Below, one piece after another: positions 31,742 through 40,239 of a DNA stretch of 54,277 bases; the stretch's first letter is position 1; each line of letters opens with the position of its first letter. The DNA lies in contig CALVNS010000016.1 in the NCBI GenBank assembly GCA_944349855.1, positions 1 through 54,277 on the forward strand. The letters are read 5' to 3'. Source of the stretch: an uncultured Eubacteriales bacterium (lineage in GTDB: Bacteria; Bacillota; Clostridia; Christensenellales; Aristaeellaceae). The position numbers and the translations under genes are program-made. Below the pieces are notes generated by a model. It saw nothing but the letters and a program-made list of their open reading frames with translations. It was not told where the DNA came from and ran no database searches.

Positions 31742-33574
31742 TCAGTCCGGCATCGTCAGCGTCAGCTCGCCCTGCAGCGCATGGCGCTCTTCCGCCCCAT
31801 CCTGCACCGTGACGATCGTCCAGCCCGGCTCGCTGGCGCGGATCGTATACGCCGCGCGCCCCTGCGAGACGCGCCGGCTCTCCACCGTGAAGCGCGTGTC
31901 GCCCACGCGCAGGTCCTCCAGCTTCCAGCCGTCCCAGCCGATGGGCGTATGCGGCTCCCAGCGGATCGTACGGCGCGGGGACTGCGGGTGCAGCCCGAAC
32001 AGGTAGCGCGTCATCGGCCAGACGATGCCGGCCGGCGCCTTGGCCTGCACAAACGCGCCGTCTGCGGCGTCCTCTTCCGTCAGCGCGCCGGGCATGCCCT
32101 GCGCCAGCGTCTCGGCGATGCGTCGCACGCAGCCGGTCATCTGCTCGACGTGCCCGCGCGCGCCGTGCCACGCGGCCCTGCGCGACAGCGGCGCATCCGG
32201 CGCAAGCTCCTGCTCCGGCTCCGGCTCAACCCCCTCGGCCAGGGCAGTCCAGCGGTCAGCGTCAGGGTAGCCGAGCGCTTCCAGCATGCCGGCATAGCGC
32301 AGGGCGAGGCGGCGCAGCGTCTCGCGCGGCACCCGCGATCCATCGGAGAGGTCGCGCGTCTCGCGGCGCACGTACTGCATGCACTGCACGAGGAAGGGCA
32401 TCATCTCCGCGAGAAACGCGCGATCGTCTGTCCACTCGAACACGCGCCAGACGAGCGACACAAACCGCGCGCTTGTCAGCGCATCGCCCTGGCACAGCGC
32501 GCTGCCGTCTGCGGCGATGCCGCCAACGACGCAGCCTACGGGGCCCGCGGCGTCCTCATCGCGCCGGCTCGCGTCGCGCAGCAGGCGCAGCGCGTCCTCC
32601 AGCGTCTGCGCGCCGCCCAGCGGCAGCATGGCCGTGAGGGCCTCCTCGTCGTCGCCCAGGAAGAAGCCCCGCGCCTCGGGCAGGCTCTCGCACAGCGCGC
32701 GGCCGCCCGGCACGGCGCGCAGCAGCCACTGGAAGTTGACGCAGGCCCAGTTCCACGCGCGCGCGATGTCCGCATCTGGCAGCGTCGCACGGGCGACGGA
32801 CGCCACCTCGCACATGCGCGCCCGCTTTTTTGCGAGCAGATCCTGGGCGCTCTCGCGCAGGCGCTGCAGCAGATCCTCCGCCTGCGAGCGCGCGACGCGC
32901 CCGCCCGCGATGAACAGGCGCAGCGTCGCCTGTCCCTGCGGCTGCAGGCGCAGCCGGTAGAACAGCCGGCCGTTGGCGCCCCGTCCAGCGGTATTGCCAA
33001 AGCCGTAGATGTCGCGCGGCAGGTCCCACAGCAGCACGGCGGCATCTGCCTGCGCACCCCAGCACACATGCCAGGGATTGAACGTATCGCGCGCGTAAAA
33101 CGCCTGCGTACGCGCGTCGAACTCGCACACGTCGCGTCCGGGCTCGCGCCGGCTCCGCGCGCCGGGCGCGGGCAGGATGTCCGTACGCACGGTGAAGGAG
33201 ATCTCGGCCATGCGTGGTGCGGCGCGCAGGTTTTCCACCGTCAGCTCGACGATGCAGGCGGCCTCGCCGTCCGGGATGAACTGGCTGCGCGCCACGTGCA
33301 GCCCGGCCTCCTGAAGCCGGTAATGGAACGTGCACCCCTCCGGGCGCGCCTCAAAGGCGTCGCACGCGCGCAGCGGCACGTCATCGACCGCAAAGAAGAA
33401 GCCGTCGCACAGCTTCATATCGCCGGCCCACAGGCCGCCCATCTCGCCGGGGATCGCGCGCCCCATGTCCGGAAACAGGCCATCCTGCGTGCCGATCAGG
33501 TACGCCCGGTCGCCCGCCGTCACGCACGGGTCGTTCAGGTCCACATATTTGAAGATCGCATAGGGTTCTGCCAT
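31742..33574 (-). CDS. Six-hairpin glycosidase-like protein
   Basis: This 610-residue protein appears to belong to the (alpha/alpha)6 glycosidase superfamily (GH63/GH15/amylo-alpha-1,6-glucosidase-like). An N-terminal beta-sandwich part (about 1-240) includes GLWAGDMKLCDGFFFAVDD and TFHYRLQEAG. The helical part includes WACVNFQWLLRAVPGGRALCESLP, RFVSLVWRVFEWTDDRAFLAEMMPFLVQCMQYV and the C-terminal GIVWPMTRYLFGLHP. There is no signal peptide. Possible roles are trimming imported glycans or controlling the polysaccharide made upstream. ATG follows GGAAGGAGAACGGC. The exact family and catalytic acids are not certain. Confidence 0.6.
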   Translation of the reverse strand: MAEPYAIFKYVDLNDPCVTAGDRAYLIGTQDGLFPDMGRAIPGEMGGLWAGDMKLCDGFFFAVDDVPLRACDAFEARPEGCTFHYRLQEAGLHVARSQFIPDGEAACIVELTVENLRAAPRMAEISFTVRTDILPAPGARSRREPGRDVCEFDARTQAFYARDTFNPWHVCWGAQADAAVLLWDLPRDIYGFGNTAGRGANGRLFYRLRLQPQGQATLRLFIAGGRVARSQAEDLLQRLRESAQDLLAKKRARMCEVASVARATLPDADIARAWNWACVNFQWLLRAVPGGRALCESLPEARGFFLGDDEEALTAMLPLGGAQTLEDALRLLRDASRRDEDAAGPVGCVVGGIAADGSALCQGDALTSARFVSLVWRVFEWTDDRAFLAEMMPFLVQCMQYVRRETRDLSDGSRVPRETLRRLALRYAGMLEALGYPDADRWTALAEGVEPEPEQELAPDAPLSRRAAWHGARGHVEQMTGCVRRIAETLAQGMPGALTEEDAADGAFVQAKAPAGIVWPMTRYLFGLHPQSPRRTIRWEPHTPIGWDGWKLEDLRVGDTRFTVESRRVSQGRAAYTIRASEPGWTIVTVQDGAEERHALQGELTLTMPD

Positions 33575-33602
33575 GCCGTTCTCCTTCCTTCCTGAAAGCA
33601 GA

Positions 33603-34265
33603 TTATGCCTCCGGCCCCCTGCCTCCCGCGACGGCCCGAATCGTCCGTCCGATCAGCCGCAGGTCGCCCAGCAGCGAAAACGTCTCGATGTAGCGCCGGT
33701 TGAGCTCGAGCTTGGCCGGCATGATCTCCTCGACGTAGGTGCGTTCGGGGTCGTCGCTTTGGGCGAGCAGGTCGTTCTCGTTGCGATAGGCGATGGATGC
33801 CGGGTCCGTGATGCCCGGGCGCACGAGCAGCACTTTGCGCTGCGCCTGGCTGTACAGGCGCACATAGCGCGGCACCTCCGGCCGCGGGCCGACAAAGCTC
33901 ATCTCGCCCCGCAGCACGTTGAGCAGCTGCGCCAGCTCGTCGAGCTTGTACTTGCGCAGCACCGCGCCCACGCGCGTGATGCGCGCGTCGCCGCCGACCG
34001 TGATCTGCATGCCGCGCCCGTCTGCGCCGTCGGTCATCGTGCGCAGCTTGAAGATGCGAAACTCCCGTCCGCCGCGGCCGACGCGCACCTGCCGGTACAG
34101 CGCCGGTCCCGGCGAGTCCAGCTTGACCGCCGCCGCGCACGCCAGCAGCACAGGCGAGAGCAGGACCAGCCCGGCCGCCGAGAGCAGCACGTCCAGCGCG
34201 CGCTTGAGCGCCAGCTGCACCCGCTTTTTCTGCAGCGCCGCTTCAATGCCCTCCCATCCGTCCAC
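33603..34265 (-). CDS. Undecaprenyl-phosphate sugar phosphotransferase (small PGT, WbaP/WcaJ-like)
   Basis: This 220-residue protein has one N-terminal membrane helix (about 24-46) and the bacterial sugar transferase core: SPGPALYRQVRVGRGGREFRIFKLRTM, the catalytic Asp-Glu dyad in RKYKLDELAQLLNVLRGEMSFVGPRPE, and PGITDPASIAYRNE. Such monotopic enzymes start polysaccharide repeat units by moving a sugar phosphate from UDP-sugar to undecaprenyl phosphate. It is the last glycan-assembly gene of the cluster, 11 bp after a GT2 gene. The preferred sugar (galactose, glucose or a derivative) is not readable. Confidence 0.92.
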   Translation of the reverse strand: MDGWEGIEAALQKKRVQLALKRALDVLLSAAGLVLLSPVLLACAAAVKLDSPGPALYRQVRVGRGGREFRIFKLRTMTDGADGRGMQITVGGDARITRVGAVLRKYKLDELAQLLNVLRGEMSFVGPRPEVPRYVRLYSQAQRKVLLVRPGITDPASIAYRNENDLLAQSDDPERTYVEEIMPAKLELNRRYIETFSLLGDLRLIGRTIRAVAGGRGPEA

Positions 34266-34276
34266 GCGCTTTCCTC

Positions 34277-35302
34277 CTATCTCATCAGGCTGTACAGCAG
34301 CGTCAGCGCCAGCGCATGCCGGCCGCGCATCAGCGCGTACTTTGTCCTCAGCTTGGGCGGCAGGCCCTTCAGGCGCACGTCTGCAAACAGCGCGCGCACG
34401 TCCTCGCGGTTCATATACGCGCGCGCACGCCGCACGCGCTCAGGAAAGGCGTAGGGCGTACCGGGCAGGCAGAGATTTTCCACCGCCTGCGCGGCGGTCT
34501 TGCGCCGCTTGATGCGCATGCGCGGCGCGTAAGCCTGCAAAAGCCCCGCCCGCTTAAACGCCACCTCCAGTCTCGCATCGCATGCCTCGTGCGAGGCGGG
34601 CACGTGCGCGCTGAAGCGCTTGGTGACCGAGCCGTCGTGAAAGCGGTAGTGATACAGCGGCCGATTGACCACCACTGCGGCGTTGGCCTCCAGCAGCGCC
34701 TGCACGATGAAGAGCAGGTCCTCCGCGTAGTGCACCTCCGGGTCAAAGCGCAGCGCGCCCAGCATCTCCCGCCGGAAGAGGTTGCGCGGCGTATAGCCGC
34801 TGATGGGCAGCTCTTCGCTGTCCGTCTTCGTGGCGAGCATCTCGGGGATGAGCTGCTCGCGGATGGCCTGCGCATCCAGCAGCGTACCGTCCGCAAACGG
34901 CAGGTCAACCTTGGCCGCCCCGTGCTCCATATTCTTGTACACGCCGCAAAAGCTCATGTCTGCGCCGCGCCGCTTCGCCTCCGCATACAGGATGTCGTAC
35001 ATCGGCGGCTCGATCCAGTCGTCCGCATCGCAAAAGCCGACGTATTCGCCCCGGGCCGCGTCGATGCCTGCGTTGCGCGCGCTCGACACGCCGCCGTTTT
35101 GAGGCTGTTTGAGCACGCGCACGCGCGCGTCGCGCCGCATGTAATCCGTCAGGAGCGTGGGCGTGCTGTCTGTCGAGCCGTCGTCCACGACGATCACTTC
35201 GAACGCCTCCAGCGTCTGGCCCAGCAGCGAATCCAGGCATTCCTTCAAAAAGCGCGCGCCGTTGTATACGGGGACGACGATGGAAACCTTGATCTCGCTC
35301 AT
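34277..35302 (-). CDS. Family 2 glycosyltransferase
   Basis: This 341-residue GT-A enzyme has VSIVVPVYNGARFLKECLDSLLGQTLEAFEVIVVDDGSTD, the NGGVSSARNAGIDAARGEYVGFCDADDWIEP block with DAD metal-binding motif, and VHYAEDLLF with the ED pair near the acceptor site. It adds one sugar from a nucleotide donor to the growing lipid-linked repeat on the cytoplasmic face. It overlaps the polymerase gene by four bases and precedes the phosphoglycosyl transferase by 11 bp. The donor is unknown. Confidence 0.92.
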   Translation of the reverse strand: MSEIKVSIVVPVYNGARFLKECLDSLLGQTLEAFEVIVVDDGSTDSTPTLLTDYMRRDARVRVLKQPQNGGVSSARNAGIDAARGEYVGFCDADDWIEPPMYDILYAEAKRRGADMSFCGVYKNMEHGAAKVDLPFADGTLLDAQAIREQLIPEMLATKTDSEELPISGYTPRNLFRREMLGALRFDPEVHYAEDLLFIVQALLEANAAVVVNRPLYHYRFHDGSVTKRFSAHVPASHEACDARLEVAFKRAGLLQAYAPRMRIKRRKTAAQAVENLCLPGTPYAFPERVRRARAYMNREDVRALFADVRLKGLPPKLRTKYALMRGRHALALTLLYSLMR

Positions 35303-36636
35303 CTTGCCACCTCCGCACCGTCATCGCTCAGGTCCGCGCGCAGCAACACGCCCTGCACCAGCAGGTACGCGCAGCCGACGACGGAGAAGGGCGCGTAGAC
35401 CGCCTCAAACAGGCTCTCCATGATGAACACGACCGAGAACGCCAGCGGCGCCATGTACAGGGGGCTCTTGCGCCGGTGCAGCCAGTAGTAGCGCGCCGCG
35501 CGATACGTCGACAGCGCGACATAGCAGAGCATGAACAGGCCCGCGGGCCAGCCGTTCTGATAGGCGATCGCAATGAACGAGTTGTGCGCGTTGAAGCGGC
35601 GCGCACCGCCATCCCAGGCGGCCCACTCCTCCACGACGGAGGATTCATGGCCCGTGAGCGTCAGGTTCTGAAGCGCCATCTTCCAGATGCCGTAGCGGTC
35701 GCTCGTCAGATCGTCTAGCGTCATCTTCCGCTCCTCGGGCGGATCGACGATGATGGGCGCGTCGTAGTGCTCGTAGTTGTACAGCGCGGTCTCCCAGTCG
35801 TCCTGCGCCACCTGCCGGAACTTGAGCTGCGTCACGTAGACGCCCAGGGCCGACAGTGCCAGCACGCACACGACCGTCAGCGCCAGCACGCGCCGCGGCC
35901 TGCGCGCGGTGCGCAGCAGCATCGCAGGCACGACGATCACCAGCGCGCCGATGTAGGACAGCAGCGCCGAGCGGGAGAGCGTCAGCGCCAGCGTCGCGCC
36001 GCTGAGCACGGCCATCGCACCGTAGAAGACTGCGCGGGCGCGGGCGCGCTCCTGCACGGCCGTCTGTGCGAGCAGCAGCGCGCTCACGCTCATGACGATG
36101 CAGCACATGGCCAGGCCGTTGGCGTTGTAAAACACGCCGTAGTAGCCCGGATAGCCAAACGTCAGCGGCACGGTCGCATACGACCATACGAGGAACGGCA
36201 ACACCGCGAACACGCACGCGCGCAGGATCGCACGGAACGTGCTGCGGTCCTCGCGCGCGGAGAACACCGAGAACACGAACGGATAGGCGACCAGCAGCGC
36301 GACCGCCTCGGGCAGCCAGTCCTCGAAAAACAGCCCCGAGAGCGCCATCCAGCCGTGCTGCAGGAAGAACAGCGCCGTCATGCCGCGATGCCACCTGACG
36401 CGCTGCAGTCCTGGCGTGCGCGCCGTGAAGGAGACGATCAGCACCAGCACCATGCCGAACAGCACGAAGAACATCCACCGCAGCGGGAACTTGCGCTGGG
36501 TGAACAGCACCGTATAGAGCATCAGCGCCGTCGTCATCGGCGTGAGCAGGCGCGTGTCAAACAGCTCTGCAAACACGCCCACGGCCCTGTCATACAGCCG
36601 GGTCAGGCACGAAAAGTCCAATCCGCCCTTCTTCAT
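35299..36636 (-). CDS. O-antigen ligase/polymerase-like membrane protein (Wzy/WaaL family)
   Basis: This 445-residue protein has about 10-12 transmembrane helices and the Wzy_C signature region. A large extracytoplasmic loop contains YGIWKMALQNLTLTGHESS and NAHNSFIAIAYQNGWPAGLFMLCYVALSTYRAARYYW, where the conserved His is typical. It joins polysaccharide repeat units, or ligates them to an acceptor, outside the membrane. ATG at 36636 follows GAGAGAGGTGG; a longer reading contains low-complexity Arg-rich sequence. It lies between a GT4 and a GT2 gene, as in exopolysaccharide or capsule clusters. Confidence 0.87.
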   Translation of the reverse strand: MKKGGLDFSCLTRLYDRAVGVFAELFDTRLLTPMTTALMLYTVLFTQRKFPLRWMFFVLFGMVLVLIVSFTARTPGLQRVRWHRGMTALFFLQHGWMALSGLFFEDWLPEAVALLVAYPFVFSVFSAREDRSTFRAILRACVFAVLPFLVWSYATVPLTFGYPGYYGVFYNANGLAMCCIVMSVSALLLAQTAVQERARARAVFYGAMAVLSGATLALTLSRSALLSYIGALVIVVPAMLLRTARRPRRVLALTVVCVLALSALGVYVTQLKFRQVAQDDWETALYNYEHYDAPIIVDPPEERKMTLDDLTSDRYGIWKMALQNLTLTGHESSVVEEWAAWDGGARRFNAHNSFIAIAYQNGWPAGLFMLCYVALSTYRAARYYWLHRRKSPLYMAPLAFSVVFIMESLFEAVYAPFSVVGCAYLLVQGVLLRADLSDDGAEVAR

Positions 36637-36668
36637 GTGACCACCTCTCTCTTGGATCCCGGGAATGG

Positions 36669-37865
36669 TCAGCGCGCGCGACCGGACCTGCAGGACAGCA
36701 CCTGCCTGTAAAACGCCTCCGTCTCCCGCGCGTTGCGCTCCCAGGTGAACGAAAGCGCGTCGGCCCGGCCCCGCTCGCGCAGCGCCCGCATGCGGTCCGG
36801 CGCGTCGAACGCCCGCCGCAGCGCCGCCTCCACCGCCCTCGCGTCGCCCGCGGGCACGAGCATGCCGTTCTCGCCGTCGCGGATCACGCCGTCGATGCCC
36901 TCGCCGCGGCTGCCGATCGTCACGCAGCCGGAGGCCATCGCCTCCAGATAGACGATGCCAAAGCCTTCTTGACGGCTGGGCATCGCGAACACGTCGCTTT
37001 GCGCCATCAGCTGCAGCACCTGAGCGCGCGGCAGGCGGCCCGTCAGGCGCACCCGCTCCGACATGCCCGCCTCGCGCGCGCGGCGCTCCAGCGCGCCGCG
37101 CTCCGCCCCATCGCCGACGATCGTCAGCCGCGCGTCCGGATAGTCGCCCGCCAAGGCGACAAATGCCTCCAGCACGGCGTCCGCGCACTTCTGCGCGCGC
37201 AGCGCGCCCGCAAACAGCACCTGCCGCGGCGCGTTGACGGGCGTGGGATCGACCTGCGAGGTATCCACGCCGTTGGGGATCACCGCGCTCAGTCCCTCCC
37301 CGCGATAGGGGCGCACGAGCGCCAGCAGCCGCTCCGACACGGCCATCAGCCCGTCGACCGCGCGCGCCGTCTCCAGATTGCGCGGCGTGGGCATCTTCCC
37401 CTCGCCAAAGTAGCGCATCACGTCCGTGCCGTGCACGGTCAGCACCATCGGAATGTGCAGCCGGCGCGCGATGAACAGGCCCGCGTGCCCATCCCGGTCG
37501 AGCATGTGCGCATGCAGCAGGTCAAAGGGCTTGAGCCTGTGCAGCCGATGGGCGATGCCCATCGCGGCGCGCGCCTCCAGCCCGCCGCCAAACATCCGCT
37601 CGCCCACGTCGCCCAGCGCCAGAAAGCGCGGATAGTACACCGGCACGCCGTCGATCACCGCGCGCTTGGGCGTCGCGCGCGCGATGCGCGCGGCGTTCGG
37701 GCGCAGCTTTCCCTGCAGGGGCAGCGTGCCCACGGGCGCGATCACAACCACGTCGTGCCCGCGCGCGCGCAGCGCGCGCACCTGATCGTGCACGAACGCG
37801 CAGTAGGGACTGTCGTCCCATTGCCGGTGGATCAGCACCAGCACGCGCAGCGGCCTCTCGCTCAT
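36669..37865 (-). CDS. Family 4 glycosyltransferase
   Basis: This 398-residue GT-B enzyme has RVLVLIHRQWDDSPYCAFVHDQVRALRARGHDVVVIAP at the N-terminus, LLHAHMLDRDGHAGLFIARRL, MVLTVHGTDVMRYF, IPNGVD, and the GT4 donor-site region SRQEGFGIVYLEAMASGCVTIGSRGEGIDGVIRDGENGMLV, including the EX7E-type motif. It likely adds a retaining linkage to the lipid-linked repeat unit. ATG at 37865 has GGAGGCGTGCGC upstream and overlaps the stop of the other GT4 gene. The N-terminal part suggests a donor different from that of its neighbour. Confidence 0.92.
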   Translation of the reverse strand: MSERPLRVLVLIHRQWDDSPYCAFVHDQVRALRARGHDVVVIAPVGTLPLQGKLRPNAARIARATPKRAVIDGVPVYYPRFLALGDVGERMFGGGLEARAAMGIAHRLHRLKPFDLLHAHMLDRDGHAGLFIARRLHIPMVLTVHGTDVMRYFGEGKMPTPRNLETARAVDGLMAVSERLLALVRPYRGEGLSAVIPNGVDTSQVDPTPVNAPRQVLFAGALRAQKCADAVLEAFVALAGDYPDARLTIVGDGAERGALERRAREAGMSERVRLTGRLPRAQVLQLMAQSDVFAMPSRQEGFGIVYLEAMASGCVTIGSRGEGIDGVIRDGENGMLVPAGDARAVEAALRRAFDAPDRMRALRERGRADALSFTWERNARETEAFYRQVLSCRSGRAR

Positions 37866-38989
37866 CTTGCGCACGCCTCCTCGTAGATTTCGCGCAGCCG
37901 GCCGGCCACGCGCGGCCAGGCCAGCGTTTTGGCCAGCTCCAGGCATCGGGCGCTGCGCGCCTCGTATCCCTCCAGACACTGCAGCGCCTTGTCCGCCATG
38001 TCCGCCACACTGTCCGCATCGACCGCAAAGCCCGCCTCCCCGGGCGCGAACTGCCCGTCAAAGCCCTGTCCGCGCGTGTAGAGCACGGGCAGGCCGCGGC
38101 TCATCGCCTCCAGATAGACCAGGCCGAACGTCTCCACCCGCGAGGGCACGAGCAGCAGGTCGCACCCGTCGTAAAACGCCTCCAGCGCCTCGCGCCCCTG
38201 CAGGTTGCCCAGCAGCCGCGCGCGGCCCGCCTGCACGGCCGGCAGCGCCTGAAGGCGCGGGCGCAGCGGTCCGTCCCCGGCCAGCTCGATCGTCACCTCG
38301 CGATCCGGCAGCCGGCGCGCGAGCTCCTGCGCCGCCTCGATCGCCTTATCCGGCTGCTTGTCCGCCAGCAGCCGCCCCGCAAACGCAATCTTCAGCCGAT
38401 CCGGCCGCAGCGCATGCGCATGCCCGGTCAGCCACGCTTCGTCGATGCCGTTAGGCACGACGGCCGACTTGCGCCCGATCTCCTCGCGCAGGGACGCGGG
38501 CACATGGCGCGCCAGCACCCGGTCGCGGTATGCGGGCGACAGGAAGATCACCCGCCGCGCCGCCCGCAGGATGCGCGTGGCATGGGGGCGCAGGTGCGGC
38601 TCGTATTTATAGAAGAACTCGATGTCCGAAGAGCGCACCGTCACCACGAACGGCATGCCCGTTTGCCGGTGCAGCCGGTAGGCGATGCCGCCGTCCGTGA
38701 AGAGCGTATGCGCGTGCACCAGGCCCACGTCCGACAGGTCCACCCGGCGCATGAGGTCGGGCAGCGCGCGGCGCGCCTTGGTGAAGTAGAGCAGCCGGTC
38801 CCACGGGCGCACGATCAGGCTGTAGCGCACGTCAAACGCGCCGTCCTCGGGCAGGTTGCGGCCCATGTTCGCCGCGTGCTTTTCGGGCACGTAGACGGTC
38901 TGGCGCACGCCCTGCGCGGCCAGGTGCGCAAAGAGGCTGTGAAACACCTTGGGGCCTGCATAATTGCAGCAGATGTGCAGCGTCGTCAT
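37862..38989 (-). CDS. Family 4 glycosyltransferase
   Basis: This 375-residue GT-B enzyme begins TLHICCNYAGPKVFHSLFAHLAAQGVRQTVYVP, with LVHAHTLFTDGGIAYRLHRQTGMPFVVTVRSSDIEFF, VVPNGIDEAWL and IAFAGRLLADKQPDKAIEAAQEL. The C-terminal donor-site block is SRVETFGLVYLEAMSRGLPVLYTRGQGFDGQF. It overlaps genes on both sides by four bases (ATGA), so the cluster is tightly coupled in translation. It probably adds a hexose in the same polysaccharide; the donor is unknown. Confidence 0.92.
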   Translation of the reverse strand: MTTLHICCNYAGPKVFHSLFAHLAAQGVRQTVYVPEKHAANMGRNLPEDGAFDVRYSLIVRPWDRLLYFTKARRALPDLMRRVDLSDVGLVHAHTLFTDGGIAYRLHRQTGMPFVVTVRSSDIEFFYKYEPHLRPHATRILRAARRVIFLSPAYRDRVLARHVPASLREEIGRKSAVVPNGIDEAWLTGHAHALRPDRLKIAFAGRLLADKQPDKAIEAAQELARRLPDREVTIELAGDGPLRPRLQALPAVQAGRARLLGNLQGREALEAFYDGCDLLLVPSRVETFGLVYLEAMSRGLPVLYTRGQGFDGQFAPGEAGFAVDADSVADMADKALQCLEGYEARSARCLELAKTLAWPRVAGRLREIYEEACAR

Positions 38990-39999
38990 GCCTTCCCCCG
39001 CTTTCCGCCCGCGAAGCGGCGCAGCGCGAAGAACCCGCGCAGCGAGCCCAGGCCGTAGGCGATGTGAAACGCCGGGAAGATGACCGGCAGCACGGGCAGG
39101 TAGCGCAGGCCCAGGCTCTGGGCGACGGTGTAGCTGTAAAATGCGTCCAGCGACAGGTAGGCGAACCACTCCAGCAGCAGCAGCACGCCAAAGACCTGCG
39201 GCCCAAATGCCAGCGAGAGGAGCGCCAGGCCGATCGTCGAGAGCACGAACAGCAGCGGCACGAAGTGGCGCAGGCCCATGGAGCCCGGGCACAGGAACAT
39301 CGTGATGACGTTCCACATGCCGTTTTGGAAGCCCATCTTCATGATGCCGCGCAGCGTGTCGCGGCAGTAATACGTGCAGCGGATCTCGCGGTCGAGGTAG
39401 ATCTTGCCGCCGTTTTTGCGGATGCGGTAGTTGAGCTCGTTGTCCTGGTTGCGCGTCAGGCGCTCGTCGTACAGGCCGATGCGGTCGAACAGCTCGCGCC
39501 GGAACGCGCCGAAGGGCACCGTGTCGACATAGCCGCTGCGCACGTCCAGACGGAACATCGAGTTGCCCACGCCAAAGGGCGTGGACAGCGCGCCCGCGAT
39601 GGCCCTGCCCATATAGCCGCGGCCCCGGGTCACGCACACGCCGCCCGCGTTGTCGCACTCGACCGTCTGCAGCGCGCGGATGCAGCGCGAGACGTAGTCC
39701 GGCGCATACTCGGCGTGCGCATCCATGCGCACGATGAACTCGCCGCGGCTCTCGCGGATGCCGATGTTCATGGCGTAGGGCACGGTGCGGTTGGGGTTAT
39801 TCAATACGCGCAGCAGCGGATGGACGCGCTGGATCTCCCGCAGGATGCCAACCGTGCCGTCCGTGGAGCAGCCGTCGACAAAGAGCACCTCCATGCGCTC
39901 TTCGGGGTAGTCCTGCAAGAAGAGCGATTCGGCGCACGCGCGTATGTACTTTTCCTCGTTGCGCACGGGCAGCACGAGCGAGATAAAGGGCGCCTGCAT
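38986..39999 (-). CDS. Family 2 glycosyltransferase with C-terminal membrane segments
   Basis: This 337-residue protein has the GT-A start ISLVLPVRNEEKYIRACAESLFLQDYPEERMEVLFVDGCSTDGT, DAHAEYAPDYV with the Asp-X-Asp equivalent, NQDNELNYRIRKNGGKIY, and two to three hydrophobic helices after residue about 255. The pattern recalls succinoglycan ExoA/cellulose-synthase-type GT2 enzymes that act at the membrane. It is the first gene of the exopolysaccharide operon. The ATG at 39999 is chosen over one at 40050 because the latter begins only a few bases past the -10 box. Confidence 0.9.
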   Translation of the reverse strand: MQAPFISLVLPVRNEEKYIRACAESLFLQDYPEERMEVLFVDGCSTDGTVGILREIQRVHPLLRVLNNPNRTVPYAMNIGIRESRGEFIVRMDAHAEYAPDYVSRCIRALQTVECDNAGGVCVTRGRGYMGRAIAGALSTPFGVGNSMFRLDVRSGYVDTVPFGAFRRELFDRIGLYDERLTRNQDNELNYRIRKNGGKIYLDREIRCTYYCRDTLRGIMKMGFQNGMWNVITMFLCPGSMGLRHFVPLLFVLSTIGLALLSLAFGPQVFGVLLLLEWFAYLSLDAFYSYTVAQSLGLRYLPVLPVIFPAFHIAYGLGSLRGFFALRRFAGGKRGKA

Positions 40000-40048
40000 G
40001 TGTTCACATCCCACTTTGCCCCGCAGGGGGCGCAATCCGTGATGTTTC

Positions 40049-40057
40049 ATTATACCA
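40049..40057 (-). promoter_or_regulatory. Extended -10 promoter (proximal) of the exopolysaccharide operon
   Basis: Minus-strand TGGTATAAT (TATAAT at 40049-40054), about 45 bases upstream of the GT2 start. No good -35 is visible. Confidence 0.55.
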
Positions 40058-40120
40058 TGTTTATCGGCGAAAGGCTATGCCTTCCGCATCCGGCCATGCA
40101 CGCGCCGCCGGACGGAGTTC

Positions 40121-40149
40121 ATTATAGCACATTGCGCCCGGCGCCTCAA
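40121..40149 (-). promoter_or_regulatory. Distal sigma-A promoter of the exopolysaccharide operon
   Basis: Minus-strand TTGAGG (40144-40149), 17 bases, TG-extended TATAAT (40121-40126). With the proximal box it forms a tandem promoter pair. Confidence 0.7.
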
Positions 40150-40184
40150 CCGCGGTTTGTCCGCTTCCCTTTCCCCCTGCGCGG

Positions 40185-40193
40185 TGGTATAAT
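40185..40193 (+). promoter_or_regulatory. Extended -10 promoter of the GDPD gene
   Basis: TGGTATAAT with TATAAT at 40188-40193, 47 bp before the start. It is divergent from the exopolysaccharide promoters. Confidence 0.6.
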
Positions 40194-40239
40194 GAAGGCA
40201 AAGCATCGAGCCTACGGGCTCGCAAGGAGGTCTGATCCC

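Noticed and set aside
29078-33595. A 1505-codon plus-strand open frame
   Set aside because: It lies opposite five well-supported minus-strand genes. Its Arg/Ala/His-rich composition is what the complement of high-GC coding sequence gives.
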